A stretch of DNA of 64,000 bases from Anditalea andensis (GCF_000714815.1 NZ_JMIH01000034.1:1-64000); one strand, 5' to 3'. Numbered from the stretch's first letter, positions 16,540-26,855 are shown. Program-made: numbers and translations. Notes: generated by a model not told the origin, from the sequence alone.

Positions 16540-17769
16540 TTAATTCAATTCAAATTCGTGATAATAGTTATCTGCTTTGGGATCGAATACAATGCGGACA
16601 GTAAAAGGAACTTTATTAAACTGATTTGAAAATTTCCATGCTCCCTGCCAATGAGATGCTTCTGAGCCCAGAAAAAATACTTGGTGATAATAAGGAGGCT
16701 GACTTCCATTTGGCCTACCATTATAAGCACTCAGGTTGGGGACCAGTGAACCATTCATATCATCATTTTGATTACTGCCTATGTAGGAAGTTTCCCCATT
16801 CACTGATAGCCTAAAGCGATACCTTTCTTCTTCCCAACCCAACCAATCCGGTGCTTCTGGATGACCCGGATTTAAAAATTCAAAATATCCGTTATTGCTT
16901 TCAAAAGTATGGTTACCCTTGTAGGATAACTCAGCTTTTTTTAGTCCGTTTGCAAGGATATACAGTTCAATATTATCGATTTTTTCATAAGTAACCCTTG
17001 ATTGTGTGAGGTTAAGTCTGATCCTATATACCCCTTCCTCCCCATTAAAAGTAGAATTTTGATCACCTGTCCGTACCCTGCCTTCCTCATTAATATGGAA
17101 ATAGGTAATAGGTTCCTCTTCTGCATTTCTATCGGCAATCTGAAATTCACCTGGTTTAAGATAAGTAATGGACTCGTAGATACCGGTGACGAAATCATCG
17201 ATAGGCAGTTGATTAGAAAGCCTTTTAAAGGCAATACCATTTTCCAAATCTGCACCTTCAGTCGCCGGTCCAAAGATATACAGATCATCCGGTAAATTGG
17301 CTATGCCCTCTGGACGGGTCAAGGACAATAAGCTACTCTGTGGAAATAAGACTTTATTATACCCACTGGAAGCTTCCACTGTCCAGCGGACTTTTCCAGT
17401 AGCCAGCTGACCAATCCCGGCAGCGGAAGCTATATTGTTAAGTGCTGGCTGGGATAACATAAGGGTAAGCAAACTTCCACCGGAGGATGAAGGAAAGCTG
17501 GCTATAGGCTCTTGAAAATCTCCATCTTCCCGATCAAACAGCACCCTGTACAACACTAGGCCTCCATCACCTGAAGTGGCTGCTGACCAATTAAAGTCAA
17601 CTCTTTCATTGCTTTCAGGATCTATGCTAATATGAAAATTATTTTCAGGTCCATGTAAGGTACCCAGCCCTATAAGCTCAATGTCTAAACTAAAGCTATT
17701 ATCCTGACAGGATATTAAGGCCAAAGAGGCCACAGCAATTAGTGTGAAGAAATTATATATTGATTTCAT
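16540..17769 (-). CDS. SusE-type glycan-binding lipoprotein
   Basis: This 409-residue outer-membrane lipoprotein is a SusE/SusF-like glycan binder. The lipobox is 'VASLALISC' (Cys about 21). Residues 35-140 form the N-terminal SusE domain (PESNERVDFNWSAATSGDGG, then VRWTVEASSG), and two further beta domains follow ('DLYIFGPATEGADLENGIAF', 'GVYRIRLNLTQSRVTYEKI'), the usual layout. It would bind mannan fragments next to SusCD. A 140-base gap containing a small hairpin separates it from SusD, while GH76 follows after 28 bases. Confidence 0.85.
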   Translation of the reverse strand: MKSIYNFFTLIAVASLALISCQDNSFSLDIELIGLGTLHGPENNFHISIDPESNERVDFNWSAATSGDGGLVLYRVLFDREDGDFQEPIASFPSSSGGSLLTLMLSQPALNNIASAAGIGQLATGKVRWTVEASSGYNKVLFPQSSLLSLTRPEGIANLPDDLYIFGPATEGADLENGIAFKRLSNQLPIDDFVTGIYESITYLKPGEFQIADRNAEEEPITYFHINEEGRVRTGDQNSTFNGEEGVYRIRLNLTQSRVTYEKIDNIELYILANGLKKAELSYKGNHTFESNNGYFEFLNPGHPEAPDWLGWEEERYRFRLSVNGETSYIGSNQNDDMNGSLVPNLSAYNGRPNGSQPPYYHQVFFLGSEASHWQGAWKFSNQFNKVPFTVRIVFDPKADNYYHEFELN

Positions 17770-17831
17770 CTGTTTATAATTTGTTTTCGAATGGTCAGAA
17801 CTTGTCCCGTTCCATAGGTCATGATAGCCTG

Positions 17832-17849
17832 TCCCGGATTTATTCGGGA
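17832..17849 (-). promoter_or_regulatory. Intercistronic hairpin between SusD and SusE
   Basis: TCCCG and CGGGA pair around an 8-base loop in the 140-base gap between the SusD stop and SusE start. A weak attenuator or RNA-processing site that sets lower expression of the distal genes is possible; the stem is only five base pairs. Confidence 0.3.
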
Positions 17850-17909
17850 GAATCTCGCATGTTTATTATCATCCGCAGTTTGTGACGATCAATGTCATGC
17901 ATGATTTTA

Positions 17910-19481
17910 TTACCAGTTAGGATTTTGGGATAGGTTTTTATTTAAATCTGTTTCTCTAAGTGGAATAGGCCACAAATAATGTTTATTGGGATCGAATGTC
18001 CTCAAATCTACCCTTACATATCCATTATGGTCATCAGAGCTATTTGTTCGCATTCCTAAAGCCCAACCATCAAGTACCTCTTCCGCAATTCTCCATCGCT
18101 TAATATCAAAGAATCGATGTCCAGCTTCAAAGGCTAACTCAATCCTCCTTTCCTTCCTTACCATCTCTCTCAGCATCTCTTGGCCAACATTAGGAAACTG
18201 AAGCGCATTATCGATCAACCCAGCCCGGGCACGGATAGCACCTATGGTAATATCCCAATCCTGTTGGGTAAAACTGCCCAACTCTATTTTAGCTTCAGCA
18301 TAGTTCAATAATACTTCTGCATAGCGAATTACTATCAGGTTCAGTCCGGAATTGACCTGGTTCCTGGCTTCCACATCATAAAATTTAGAAACATAATATC
18401 CAGACGGGGTCGAATTGGATGAGAAATTCAATCCATCGGGAGCAGCATTTGGTGATGTATCTATGGTCACAATATTACCGCTAAAATCTCTCATCCTATA
18501 TCCATTATATATAACTGATGCTTCCAATCTGGGATCCCTGTTTTCATAGGGATTATTCTCATCATAATTGGACATAGGATCATTTATGGAAAGGCCGTTA
18601 CGCATAGGATAGGTATCTACAAGCTCTTGCAGCGGTGAAAAATTGGCATACCCTGAAAGGCTGGGTGGGATCAATGAATACTGTAGATCATGTTCCCGGT
18701 CTGTAGGCACATACTGCAGGGCCAAAATCACCTCATTATTTCCGGCATTGGGTTGTTTAAATAAATCTGCATAATTGGGATGCAGGCTATATTTATCCAA
18801 TAGTTGACTGGCCAGTGATGCGGCTTGTTCATATTCCCTATTGTACAAATGAACTTTGGACTTAAAAGCAATGACAGCCCATTTGGTAATCCTACCGTTC
18901 TGTTCAGAGGGATAAGACTCAGGAAGGCTATTGATCGCCTGGTCCAGTTCTTCAAAAACAAACGATAAAACAATACTCTGATCAGTCCTTTGCAGCTGTA
19001 AAGATTGATCTATACTGATTTCATCTGTAATCAAAGGAACATTCCCAAAAAATTCCCTTAAATAGAAATAATGCCATGCCCGTATAAATCTCGCCTGAGC
19101 TCTATAGGATTCCCGGGTTTCTTCTGTTATGGTCTGTATCCTATCTATATTATTCAAAAAAATATTTGCCCTTCTGATACCTTCATAGCGTGAAGACCAG
19201 ACATCGGCTATTACACCATTAGATGAATCAAAGTTCCCATTACCTATATTCCTATAATCCTCTTTTTCCCTTGAATAGGCATCATCTGACATGGCATTTA
19301 GAAATAAGTAGGTATCCGAATTCATCAGATCGGCATACATGGAATTTAAGAAAACCCTGCTATCTTCTTCTGTTTGCCAAAAGGTTAATTCGCTGGTGGC
19401 GTCAATGGGAGGAAGGTCTAGTTCCGTAAAGCATCCAGTACTAAGAAGCCCAAATGCTGCTATAATTATATATTTTTGCAT
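17910..19481 (-). CDS. SusD/RagB glycan-binding lipoprotein
   Basis: This 523-residue SusD homologue forms the lid of the SusC transporter and binds the imported mannooligosaccharide at the surface. The lipobox is 'AFGLLSTGC' (Cys about 17). The N-terminus 'FTELDLPPIDATSELTFWQT' and 'NSMYADLM' is the SusD-like domain, and the C-terminal 'RAGLIDNALQF...REMVRKERRIELAFEAGHRF' then 'FDIKRWRIAEEVL' is the RagB/SusD signature, ending 'LWPIPLRETDLNKNLSQNPNW' as is typical. It starts 17 bases after the SusC stop. All family features are present. Confidence 0.95.
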   Translation of the reverse strand: MQKYIIIAAFGLLSTGCFTELDLPPIDATSELTFWQTEEDSRVFLNSMYADLMNSDTYLFLNAMSDDAYSREKEDYRNIGNGNFDSSNGVIADVWSSRYEGIRRANIFLNNIDRIQTITEETRESYRAQARFIRAWHYFYLREFFGNVPLITDEISIDQSLQLQRTDQSIVLSFVFEELDQAINSLPESYPSEQNGRITKWAVIAFKSKVHLYNREYEQAASLASQLLDKYSLHPNYADLFKQPNAGNNEVILALQYVPTDREHDLQYSLIPPSLSGYANFSPLQELVDTYPMRNGLSINDPMSNYDENNPYENRDPRLEASVIYNGYRMRDFSGNIVTIDTSPNAAPDGLNFSSNSTPSGYYVSKFYDVEARNQVNSGLNLIVIRYAEVLLNYAEAKIELGSFTQQDWDITIGAIRARAGLIDNALQFPNVGQEMLREMVRKERRIELAFEAGHRFFDIKRWRIAEEVLDGWALGMRTNSSDDHNGYVRVDLRTFDPNKHYLWPIPLRETDLNKNLSQNPNW

Positions 19482-19498
19482 GGAAATTACAGTTTAAA

Positions 19499-22400
19499 TT
19501 AGAAATTAATATCTATACCAGTAGAAAACACCCTTGATACGGGATAGACACGGCCATTAGTGGCTGCTCCCCCGTGACTCTCCGGGTCCAGTCCCAGATT
19601 CATGGGCGTAAAAGTGAACAGGTTGAGTCCTGTTACATACAAACGGGCCTGTCCCAATCCAATCCTTGAAATTAAAGTAGAGGGCAATGTATAACCCAAC
19701 TGTACATTTTTAATTCTAAGATATTGTGCATTGAATATGTAAAAATCAGATCTCGCAGCATTATTAACCGACTCCGATCCTACTGTCAACCTGGGATAGG
19801 TGGCATCCATATTTCCCGGCGTCCATCGATCAAGATGTCTGGCAAAAACCGGCCCTTCATTGTTGTTATGAAATGCTTCAACAATTTCTCCGCGAACCCA
19901 CTGGGATCGCTCTCCTACACCTTGAATAAATATAGAAAAGTCAAATCCTTTGAAGTTAGCGGCATAGGTGGCTCCAAATGTATAGCGGGGAAACGCATGG
20001 CCCAATACAAAGCGGTCATTCTCGTAATTTATTACCCCATCATTATTTCTATCCACATATTTTATATCTCCCGGTTGCACACTAGTGGCAAATATCGGCG
20101 TGGCACTTGCCGAAACCTCTTCCTGGGAATTAAAAAATCCATCTGACCTGAGGGCAAAATAGGAATTTATGGGATATCCTTCCCTCAGAATGGTCTGTAC
20201 GTCGCTGCCGTTTATAAATTCCCTACCTCTGAGATCCACCACCTCATTTTGGCTGTCAGATAAATTCAAATTAAATGAATGTCCCACGTTACCGGTATTA
20301 ACAGCATAATCCACAGAGATTTCCCAGCCTCTGTTTCTGACTACTCCCGCATTTTGAATTGGCTGACCCAGTCCATAAGTTGATGGCACTGGTAACTCTA
20401 AAAGAATGTCCCGTGTCAGGTTATTAAATATATCGAAACTTACACTGAGTTTTCTCTGAAAGAATGCCAAGTCTATCCCCAAATTGGACATGGTGGATGT
20501 TTCCCACGTTCTTTGGGGGTTTGATACCGAATAATATGCCCCGGGCACACCTACTCCACCGAAAGCATAAACATTGCTGTTTATATTTACCAAACTCTGA
20601 TGGCCATATAAACTCCCTATATCCTGATTACCGAGCTGACCCCATGAGGCCCTGATTTTGGCAAATGAAACAACATCCTCCACCGCTGAGAAAAATTCTT
20701 CTCTACTTAGAATCCAGCCTGCTGACACAGAGGGAAACACTCCCCAGCGGTTTGCCGACGTAAAGCGGGAAGAGCCATCATATCTCAGATTCCCTTCCAA
20801 TAGGTATTTATCAGAAAACCGGTATCCCATTCTGCCGAAAAATGACTGAATACCCCACTCATTACCGGACCCATTGGTACCACTTTGTAATATTTCAGAG
20901 ACATTGTCAATTACTCCAAATTGGTTTCCGGGCACATCCAGACCTGTGACCCCAAAAAATTCGGTTTTGAATGATTCAGAGGAGACACCTAACAGAAAAT
21001 CAAAGTCATGCTTTTCGGATATGTTTTTATTATAAGTAGCGGTGATAAACGGATTCAAATAAATGGATCTTCCATATTGGTTGGCTACCGAGTTCTGGTT
21101 ATTTCCTCCTCCCGGATAGGCATATTCTATGGCCCTTCTGAATTCATGGGTCAGATTACTGGTGGTATTTCCACCCAGGACACCTCTTAAAACGAGGTTC
21201 TCTATAGGTTCATATTCTATACTTAAATTGACCAGGATTTCATCATTCTGATTGGTCCGGGCTCCTCCCTGCTCCAGTTGCGCCAGGGGATTCCCGTTAC
21301 TGCCACTGGAAAGGGTGTAATTACCATCTTCATCAATTATATTATAGATGGGAGGCATACGTACTGAAGGCTCGATCAGCCATTCTGTCCACCAGGCATG
21401 GCCCTTGATATCGTTTCTGGCTAGCGACATCCTACCTCCTATCTTTAGCTTTTCATTAACCTGCTTATCAAGGTTTATCCGGATGTTATACCGCTGGTGG
21501 CCATAACCGGGTCCATGGAATAAACTTTCCTGATCCATATATCCCAAAGACATCATATAATTAAGCCCTCTTTCTGCCCCGCTAAGCGAAAGATTATGGT
21601 TACTTTGAACAGCATGATCTTTGAACAGTGCCTGGTAATGCGATACATTAGGCCCGTTTTCTTTAAATCCAAGGATCTGCTCAGGTGAAAAAACCGGAGC
21701 CATCCGCGAATTTACCAAGGCCTCATTTCGTAGCGTGGCATATTCCCAGGAGTCTGCAATCTTTGGGAAATTAGTGGGCTGCTGTAAGCCAACCTGTCCA
21801 CTATAAGAAAATTTGGGCTTGCCTTCTTTTCCTAATTTGGTAGTGACTAATATTACCCCATTGGCCGCACGGGAACCATATATAGCAGCGGAGGCAGCAT
21901 CTTTCAAAACACTGATACTTTCTATATCATTGGGATTGATATTGTTCAATGAACTGATCACGCCATCTACCACGATCAAAGGTGTATTGCCGCTCATCGT
22001 ACTTAATCCCCGGATATTGATCTCTGGCAATGTCCCCGGTTCTGACGTACCCTGTTGGATCACCAATCCGGGTACTTCACCCTGAAGAGCCTGGTAGGCA
22101 TTTGTGACCGGCTTACCCACTATGGCTCGCTCCCCGGTTTCACTGATTGCGCCGGTGATATTGTCCCTTTTTTTGGTACCATATCCTACGACCACAAACT
22201 CATCCAGATCACTTAAATCCACATCCAGTATTACATCTAATGAAGTTTGATTGGGGGAAATATTAACTTCATTTGTGATAAATCCTATAAAAGAAACCAG
22301 TATAACATTATCTCCACTGCTATCCAGTGTCAGTCGAAATTTGCCGTTTGCATCACTTACCGTTCCTTGCGACGTTCCTTTTACAATTATAGAAGCCCCT

Positions 22401-22522
22401 GGCAAAGGCTCATTTTCCGCAAATACGGTTCCACTGATGACGCGTTCCTGCGCCATTGCCTGCTGATAATATCCGAAGAAGAGCAGCGTGATTGCTAATA
22501 GTTTTAGTTTTGTCGATAGCAT
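19499..22522 (-). CDS. SusC/RagA TonB-dependent mannan transporter
   Basis: This is a TonB-dependent outer-membrane channel of about 1007 residues, partner of the SusD that follows 17 bases later. I place the start at 22522 (MLSTKLKLLAITLLFFGYY), giving a clean signal peptide ending AMAQ; an in-frame ATG at 22555 would add eleven charged residues and overlap a palindrome. Then come a carboxypeptidase-like domain (VISGTVFAENEPLPGASIIV), the TonB-box/plug region (VVVGYGTKKRDNITGAIS, LSTMSGNTPLIVVDGVI, ILKDAASAAIYGSRAANGVI) and the 22-strand barrel ending in GIDINF. No STN domain is present, consistent with regulation by the GntR protein and not by FecR. Confidence 0.95.
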   Translation of the reverse strand: MLSTKLKLLAITLLFFGYYQQAMAQERVISGTVFAENEPLPGASIIVKGTSQGTVSDANGKFRLTLDSSGDNVILVSFIGFITNEVNISPNQTSLDVILDVDLSDLDEFVVVGYGTKKRDNITGAISETGERAIVGKPVTNAYQALQGEVPGLVIQQGTSEPGTLPEINIRGLSTMSGNTPLIVVDGVISSLNNINPNDIESISVLKDAASAAIYGSRAANGVILVTTKLGKEGKPKFSYSGQVGLQQPTNFPKIADSWEYATLRNEALVNSRMAPVFSPEQILGFKENGPNVSHYQALFKDHAVQSNHNLSLSGAERGLNYMMSLGYMDQESLFHGPGYGHQRYNIRINLDKQVNEKLKIGGRMSLARNDIKGHAWWTEWLIEPSVRMPPIYNIIDEDGNYTLSSGSNGNPLAQLEQGGARTNQNDEILVNLSIEYEPIENLVLRGVLGGNTTSNLTHEFRRAIEYAYPGGGNNQNSVANQYGRSIYLNPFITATYNKNISEKHDFDFLLGVSSESFKTEFFGVTGLDVPGNQFGVIDNVSEILQSGTNGSGNEWGIQSFFGRMGYRFSDKYLLEGNLRYDGSSRFTSANRWGVFPSVSAGWILSREEFFSAVEDVVSFAKIRASWGQLGNQDIGSLYGHQSLVNINSNVYAFGGVGVPGAYYSVSNPQRTWETSTMSNLGIDLAFFQRKLSVSFDIFNNLTRDILLELPVPSTYGLGQPIQNAGVVRNRGWEISVDYAVNTGNVGHSFNLNLSDSQNEVVDLRGREFINGSDVQTILREGYPINSYFALRSDGFFNSQEEVSASATPIFATSVQPGDIKYVDRNNDGVINYENDRFVLGHAFPRYTFGATYAANFKGFDFSIFIQGVGERSQWVRGEIVEAFHNNNEGPVFARHLDRWTPGNMDATYPRLTVGSESVNNAARSDFYIFNAQYLRIKNVQLGYTLPSTLISRIGLGQARLYVTGLNLFTFTPMNLGLDPESHGGAATNGRVYPVSRVFSTGIDINF

Positions 22523-22537
22523 AACTTTAATGTTTAG

Positions 22538-22555
22538 GTCCAAATGTTTGGACAT
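22538..22555. promoter_or_regulatory. Perfect palindrome upstream of SusC (candidate operator)
   Basis: GTCCAAATGTTTGGAC (22538-22553) has perfect 7-base arms around TG and lies 16 bases before the SusC start. It contains ATGTTTGGACAT (22544-22555), which matches ATGTTTGAACAT (minus strand) upstream of the MFS gene at 11 of 12 positions. A site for the GntR/UTRA regulator encoded in the same operon is the natural hypothesis. Confidence 0.4.
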
Positions 22556-22645
22556 ACTATAAATTTTGGGTTTTTTGTTTAAAATTAATTCTTCAGAATC
22601 ATAAAGGTTTTTTTACATATGGGGACTGATTAAAGGGTACATTAT

Positions 22646-25015
22646 TTATAAATCTTCAAAAAGAAATTTATTGGGAGTATTTCCCAAGGTTATCTCAAGG
22701 TGAGCTCCATCTAATAGTTTATTCAGGGCTATTTGGGACTGATGGTAGGGTTTACCATTGAGGCTGATGGATTGGATATAAACATTTCCCTCCGCATTGT
22801 TATGGGTGGTAATCCTGATGGTGTTGCCATTTGGAGTATTGATTTTTATCCCGTCAAATAAGGGACTGCCAAATTGAAATGACGGCTGCCTTTCTACCAG
22901 TCCTTTGACATCAAACAGTCCTATGGAAGACATTACAAACCAAGCTCCTAACTGGCCCTGGTCCTCATCCTGTCCCAAACCATACCCATGTATCTCCTCC
23001 ACTCCATAAAATACATCACAGATTCGTCTTACCCATTTCTGTGTCAACCATGGCTGACTGGTGAAGTTGAATAGCCAGGGAATATGCAGGTTAGGCTGGT
23101 TACCGTGGTTATATAAATAACTTAATCCGGCAAAGGCATCAATGTCTTCTCCACCAAATCCCGTTTTTTCGGATACAGTAAAAATGGAATCCAGTCTGCT
23201 GACAAATTTATCATCCCCCATTTTTTTTACCAATGCTTTGGGAGTATGTGGGACATAAAAAGTATATTGCCATGCATTTCCTTCCTGAAATCCCACCCAT
23301 GGTGCAAAAGGATCAAAATCCTCTAAAAATTCACCTGAGGCTAATCTTGGTCTTACAAAATCTATTTGCTCATCATAAGATTTCTCCCAGTTCCGGGACA
23401 ATTCCATAAGCTCTCCATATGCTTCTTCTTTGCCCAAAGCCTTGGCAAATTGGGCTACTGCATAACTGCTATAGCTATATTCCAGGGCATGGGAAACAGA
23501 AAATGCCGATCCCTCCGATGAGGTATCCCAACCCGGCAGATAAGGAATAAAGCCGTTTTTAACAAAATTTCCAAGATCAGTTTTACCGGCTCCTTCATTT
23601 CTGTTTTCATACCTTACTTCATTTTCATAAGCTGCTTGAAAAGCCAGTTCTATATCGTAATCCCTGATATTGGCCTGATAAGCAGAAGCTATGACGAGTC
23701 CGACGAAATTGGTTCCTACCCCGGAGACAAATTTACTGTTGGCCAAACCGTCACTCATCCATCCTGAGTTTTTGTATACTGCCAAATGGCTCTGCACAAA
23801 ATCATTGTAATATTCCGGCCATACCAATGTCCATAGTTGGGTCAGATTCCAAAATGCCCCCCATACAGAATCTGTATTGTAAAACTTAAATATCGGGTCT
23901 CCGTTTTCATCCAGAGGGATCTGTCCTACAGTCCCGTCGTTTTCGGGAAATTGGCCGTTTATATCGCTGGCCAATCCCCTACCCAGCAGTGCATGGTACA
24001 GTCCGGTATAGAATTTCACTTTGTTTTCCCTGGACTGATCTGTGATGGCTATTTTGTTTAACTCACTGGTCCACTGCTCCCTGGCATTTGCTTTTGCCTG
24101 ATCAAAATTTAGGTCCTTCGCTTCAGCCAGTAGATTTAATCTGGCATTTTCTACAGAGGTATATGAAAAACCGGCTTTAATTTCAATGGCTTCTCCTTCA
24201 TTTGTGTCAAAGGTCATATATAGCCCCGACCCTGCTCCTGTCATGCTGCTATTGTTATCCTGCCTATCTGCTCCTTTAAAAGTGCCGACTGATGTAGGTG
24301 ATTTGTTTATTACCCCCGAAAAATACATTCTAACTTCACCATCCGGTTGGTACTTTTTCACATATTCAGGATAAGTCACCACCCAGCCTTCTATGGTATT
24401 GTTATCATGATATGTAACCGCAGCATCTTTTACCTTACCACTTTCACCAAGTTGGTTCCCTATATCCAAAATGATATGGGCCTTATCTGATTTGGGAAAA
24501 GTGTAGCGGTGAAAGCCTACTCTTTCTGTAGCGGTAAGTTCAGCAGTGACATCATAATCTTTGAGCTTTACCCTGTAATATCCCGGAGAGGCATGTTCAT
24601 CCTGTTTATCAAAACGTGAACGGTATCCCTCATCAGGGTTTTCCAAACTGCCAGGTACAGTCTGCAGCTGGCCGGTCATGGCTGTAAACAGAAAACCTCC
24701 GATCTGAAATTCATGAAGGTTGGCAAAACCTTCTATACTCTCATGTCTGCCATCATATCCCACTGCTTCCCAGCCACTGGGATTGCCATAACTTCCATTG
24801 GTGGAAGGCCCCAGCTTGGCCATTCCAAAGGGTATGGCCCCGGGGGTATAAAAGAACCATCTGCTATGGACGGAACCTATGTTGGGATCTACCAGATCCA
24901 GCACGGAATCAGTATCCTGCCCATCATTATGCTGTACTATATCTTGAGAATTGCATGCAGTACAAAACAGCAGGTATAAAAAAAGAACAGATTTAATATT
25001 TGGTAAATATGTCAT
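22646..25015 (-). CDS. GH92 alpha-mannosidase, lipoprotein
   Basis: This 789-residue enzyme is a GH92 exo-alpha-mannosidase. The lipobox is 'LYLLFCTAC' (Cys about 21), so it is anchored, possibly at the surface. Mature sequence begins with the GH92 hallmark 'VDPNIGSVHSRWFFYTPGAIPFGM', followed by the N-terminal beta domain and the (alpha/alpha)6 barrel with 'DSVWGAFWNLTQLWTLVWPE'. The region equivalent to the usual GNDDxGxMSxWYVF is 'GQDEDQGQLGAWFVMSSIGLF' (about residue 685), a variant with Gly-Gln-Asp-Glu-Asp. That suggests a subfamily with a different linkage preference. It lies 34 bases after the ROK gene and 123 before SusC. Confidence 0.9.
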   Translation of the reverse strand: MTYLPNIKSVLFLYLLFCTACNSQDIVQHNDGQDTDSVLDLVDPNIGSVHSRWFFYTPGAIPFGMAKLGPSTNGSYGNPSGWEAVGYDGRHESIEGFANLHEFQIGGFLFTAMTGQLQTVPGSLENPDEGYRSRFDKQDEHASPGYYRVKLKDYDVTAELTATERVGFHRYTFPKSDKAHIILDIGNQLGESGKVKDAAVTYHDNNTIEGWVVTYPEYVKKYQPDGEVRMYFSGVINKSPTSVGTFKGADRQDNNSSMTGAGSGLYMTFDTNEGEAIEIKAGFSYTSVENARLNLLAEAKDLNFDQAKANAREQWTSELNKIAITDQSRENKVKFYTGLYHALLGRGLASDINGQFPENDGTVGQIPLDENGDPIFKFYNTDSVWGAFWNLTQLWTLVWPEYYNDFVQSHLAVYKNSGWMSDGLANSKFVSGVGTNFVGLVIASAYQANIRDYDIELAFQAAYENEVRYENRNEGAGKTDLGNFVKNGFIPYLPGWDTSSEGSAFSVSHALEYSYSSYAVAQFAKALGKEEAYGELMELSRNWEKSYDEQIDFVRPRLASGEFLEDFDPFAPWVGFQEGNAWQYTFYVPHTPKALVKKMGDDKFVSRLDSIFTVSEKTGFGGEDIDAFAGLSYLYNHGNQPNLHIPWLFNFTSQPWLTQKWVRRICDVFYGVEEIHGYGLGQDEDQGQLGAWFVMSSIGLFDVKGLVERQPSFQFGSPLFDGIKINTPNGNTIRITTHNNAEGNVYIQSISLNGKPYHQSQIALNKLLDGAHLEITLGNTPNKFLFEDL

Positions 25016-25049
25016 TAAATTATGATTATGTTGAGTTTATAGTTTTAAT

Positions 25050-25961
25050 TTATCTTGGTGATGCTGTTATATAACTTCCATCACCGGAACCCTCATAAAG
25101 TAAAGCGGCTCCCATCATAGCGGCCTCCTCCCCATAATCTGAATAGAAAATAGGGATGTTTGGCAAATGATAGGACAAGTCATCATGGAAAAATTGAAAA
25201 GCTTTCGCTATGTTTCCTCCAAGCACTACTACCTCCGCTTCAAATTTTTTTAGATGCGGTGATAGAAAAACACCCAATTCTTGTCCAAACCATCTCATGG
25301 TTTTATGGGCATCTTCATCCACTGGTATTAATTGACATAAATCCAAAACAGTAGCCACATCTCTCCCGCTTATTTTTTTAAAATGATTGATGATTCCACG
25401 GGTGGAAAACAAATCATCCGATAACTGGTCTCCATGTTTTTTATCAAACAAATATCCTCCTTTAGGTACATCGGGACCTTTTTCCACTGCTTTACCATCC
25501 AAGCAAAATGATGAACCCAAGCCTGTACCTAAAGTGAGCCCTACCATTCTTTTGTATTCAGAAGCTTTTCCAACAGCTGCTTCTGCTGTGGCAAAGGCAG
25601 CTGCATCATTTATAAAACGAATAGCTGCAGGAGGTATATTGAGGTAAGAGGCAAGCTCATCCCTGACATTAACATTCATAAGTGATTCATACTTATCTAC
25701 TCCATTGATCAAACTTATACCGTTCGCGTAATCAAATGGACCCGGAACAGCTACTCCTATTCCTTCAAAAGGAACACCGGAAGCATTGATGGTCTTGGAA
25801 ATGGCAGAACCCCAAATACCTATTATTTCTTTTAAACTTCCTTTATTGTTTACAGGAAGACTAATTTTGCTGTGCTTTAAAAATACTTTGTTAGAATGTT
25901 CATACATACCACAACTGATATGGCTACCTCCAATGTCAACTCCTATACTATATATGTTCAT
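25050..25961 (-). CDS. ROK-family sugar kinase (probable mannokinase)
   Basis: This 303-residue cytosolic ROK protein probably phosphorylates free mannose to mannose-6-phosphate, feeding the isomerase of the locus. The ATP motif 'IGVDIGGSHISCGMYE' is at residues 6-21 and the catalytic Asp in 'RFINDAAAFATAEAAVG' near residue 117. 'LTLGTGLGSSF' is present. The Cys-rich zinc motif of classical ROK proteins (GxCGCGxxGCxE) is absent and replaced by 'GYLFDKKHGDQLSDDLFS'; some bacterial ROK kinases lack it. There is no DNA-binding domain, so it is a kinase and not a repressor. Its start overlaps the GntR stop by four bases (ATGA), implying translational coupling. Substrate is inferred from context. 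Confidence 0.82.
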   Translation of the reverse strand: MNIYSIGVDIGGSHISCGMYEHSNKVFLKHSKISLPVNNKGSLKEIIGIWGSAISKTINASGVPFEGIGVAVPGPFDYANGISLINGVDKYESLMNVNVRDELASYLNIPPAAIRFINDAAAFATAEAAVGKASEYKRMVGLTLGTGLGSSFCLDGKAVEKGPDVPKGGYLFDKKHGDQLSDDLFSTRGIINHFKKISGRDVATVLDLCQLIPVDEDAHKTMRWFGQELGVFLSPHLKKFEAEVVVLGGNIAKAFQFFHDDLSYHLPNIPIFYSDYGEEAAMMGAALLYEGSGDGSYITASPR

Positions 25962-26680
25962 CGCCTGATTTCTATGGAATAGGTAAACAAATCATTACGG
26001 TAATATCCAATGTTATATTCGAGCGGTCTATCACCGGGATCTGAAACAAACCTCTCTCTTATAAGAATAGGGTCCTTGGTTTTTACCATCAGTGTCCTGG
26101 CAAATTCACCCGCCAAACCAGCTTTTATCTTTTCTCTCGAAACAGCCGGAATGGAATGATAATCATTTTCCAGAATATCATATAAAGGACGACTGAAATC
26201 TTCTTTGCCCGTTAAGCCTATCCTCGGTTGGAAATAACTTTCAAAATAAACAAAAGGCTCATCGAACCCTTTTAGCCGGCTAAGTTTTAAAATTTTGGTC
26301 CCCTCGTCAACATTCAGAAAATTGGCAATATATTTTTTGGCCGGAACCCATTCCACTTCAAGTTTCAGGTTTTTAAAGGGTATTCCTTTTGAATTCATTT
26401 CTTGGGTAAAACTATGCCACTCACTCAAATTAGTAACTATACTCTTAGAAGATACCTTAGTACCCACGCCCTTTTTTCTTGAAATCAGACCTTCATATTC
26501 TAATTTATTGCCTGCTTGTCTTACCGTATTCCTGGAGACTCCCAGAATTTTAGACAGTTCCACTTCTTTAGGCAAAAATGCCCCATTTTTAAATTCCGGA
26601 AGCTCAATCAATTTCCGCAAAAGCTCCTCTACCTGTATATGAAGCGGTATAGGGCTGTCATGATCTACTTTTATATCCAC
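25958..26680 (-). CDS. GntR-family regulator with UTRA domain
   Basis: This 240-residue regulator has an N-terminal winged helix (residues 5-75; 'PKEVELSKILGVSRNTVRQA' and 'LEYEGLISRKKGVGTKV') and a C-terminal UTRA ligand domain (about 90-235; 'GTKILKLSRLKGFDEPFVYF'). HutC-subfamily proteins of this kind usually repress their own operon and release DNA on binding a sugar phosphate; here mannose-6-phosphate or a related intermediate would be logical. It is the first gene of the unit GntR-ROK-GH92-SusC-SusD-SusE-GH76. GntR control is less usual for Bacteroidota glycan loci than HTCS or ECF/FecR control. Confidence 0.9.
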   Translation of the reverse strand: MDIKVDHDSPIPLHIQVEELLRKLIELPEFKNGAFLPKEVELSKILGVSRNTVRQAGNKLEYEGLISRKKGVGTKVSSKSIVTNLSEWHSFTQEMNSKGIPFKNLKLEVEWVPAKKYIANFLNVDEGTKILKLSRLKGFDEPFVYFESYFQPRIGLTGKEDFSRPLYDILENDYHSIPAVSREKIKAGLAGEFARTLMVKTKDPILIRERFVSDPGDRPLEYNIGYYRNDLFTYSIEIRR

Positions 26681-26855
26681 TGTAATTTGTATCCTATGTC
26701 TGATGTATAAACAATCTTCAATATAAGCATTATTTTATTATGTTATTAACTGTTTATCTATGGTTAATACGCTTCTACATAATAAGTATTGAACTCTATA
26801 CTATAATTTAAATTAAAGTCTATATTGATAAATTAAAATTACCCAGTACCTATAA

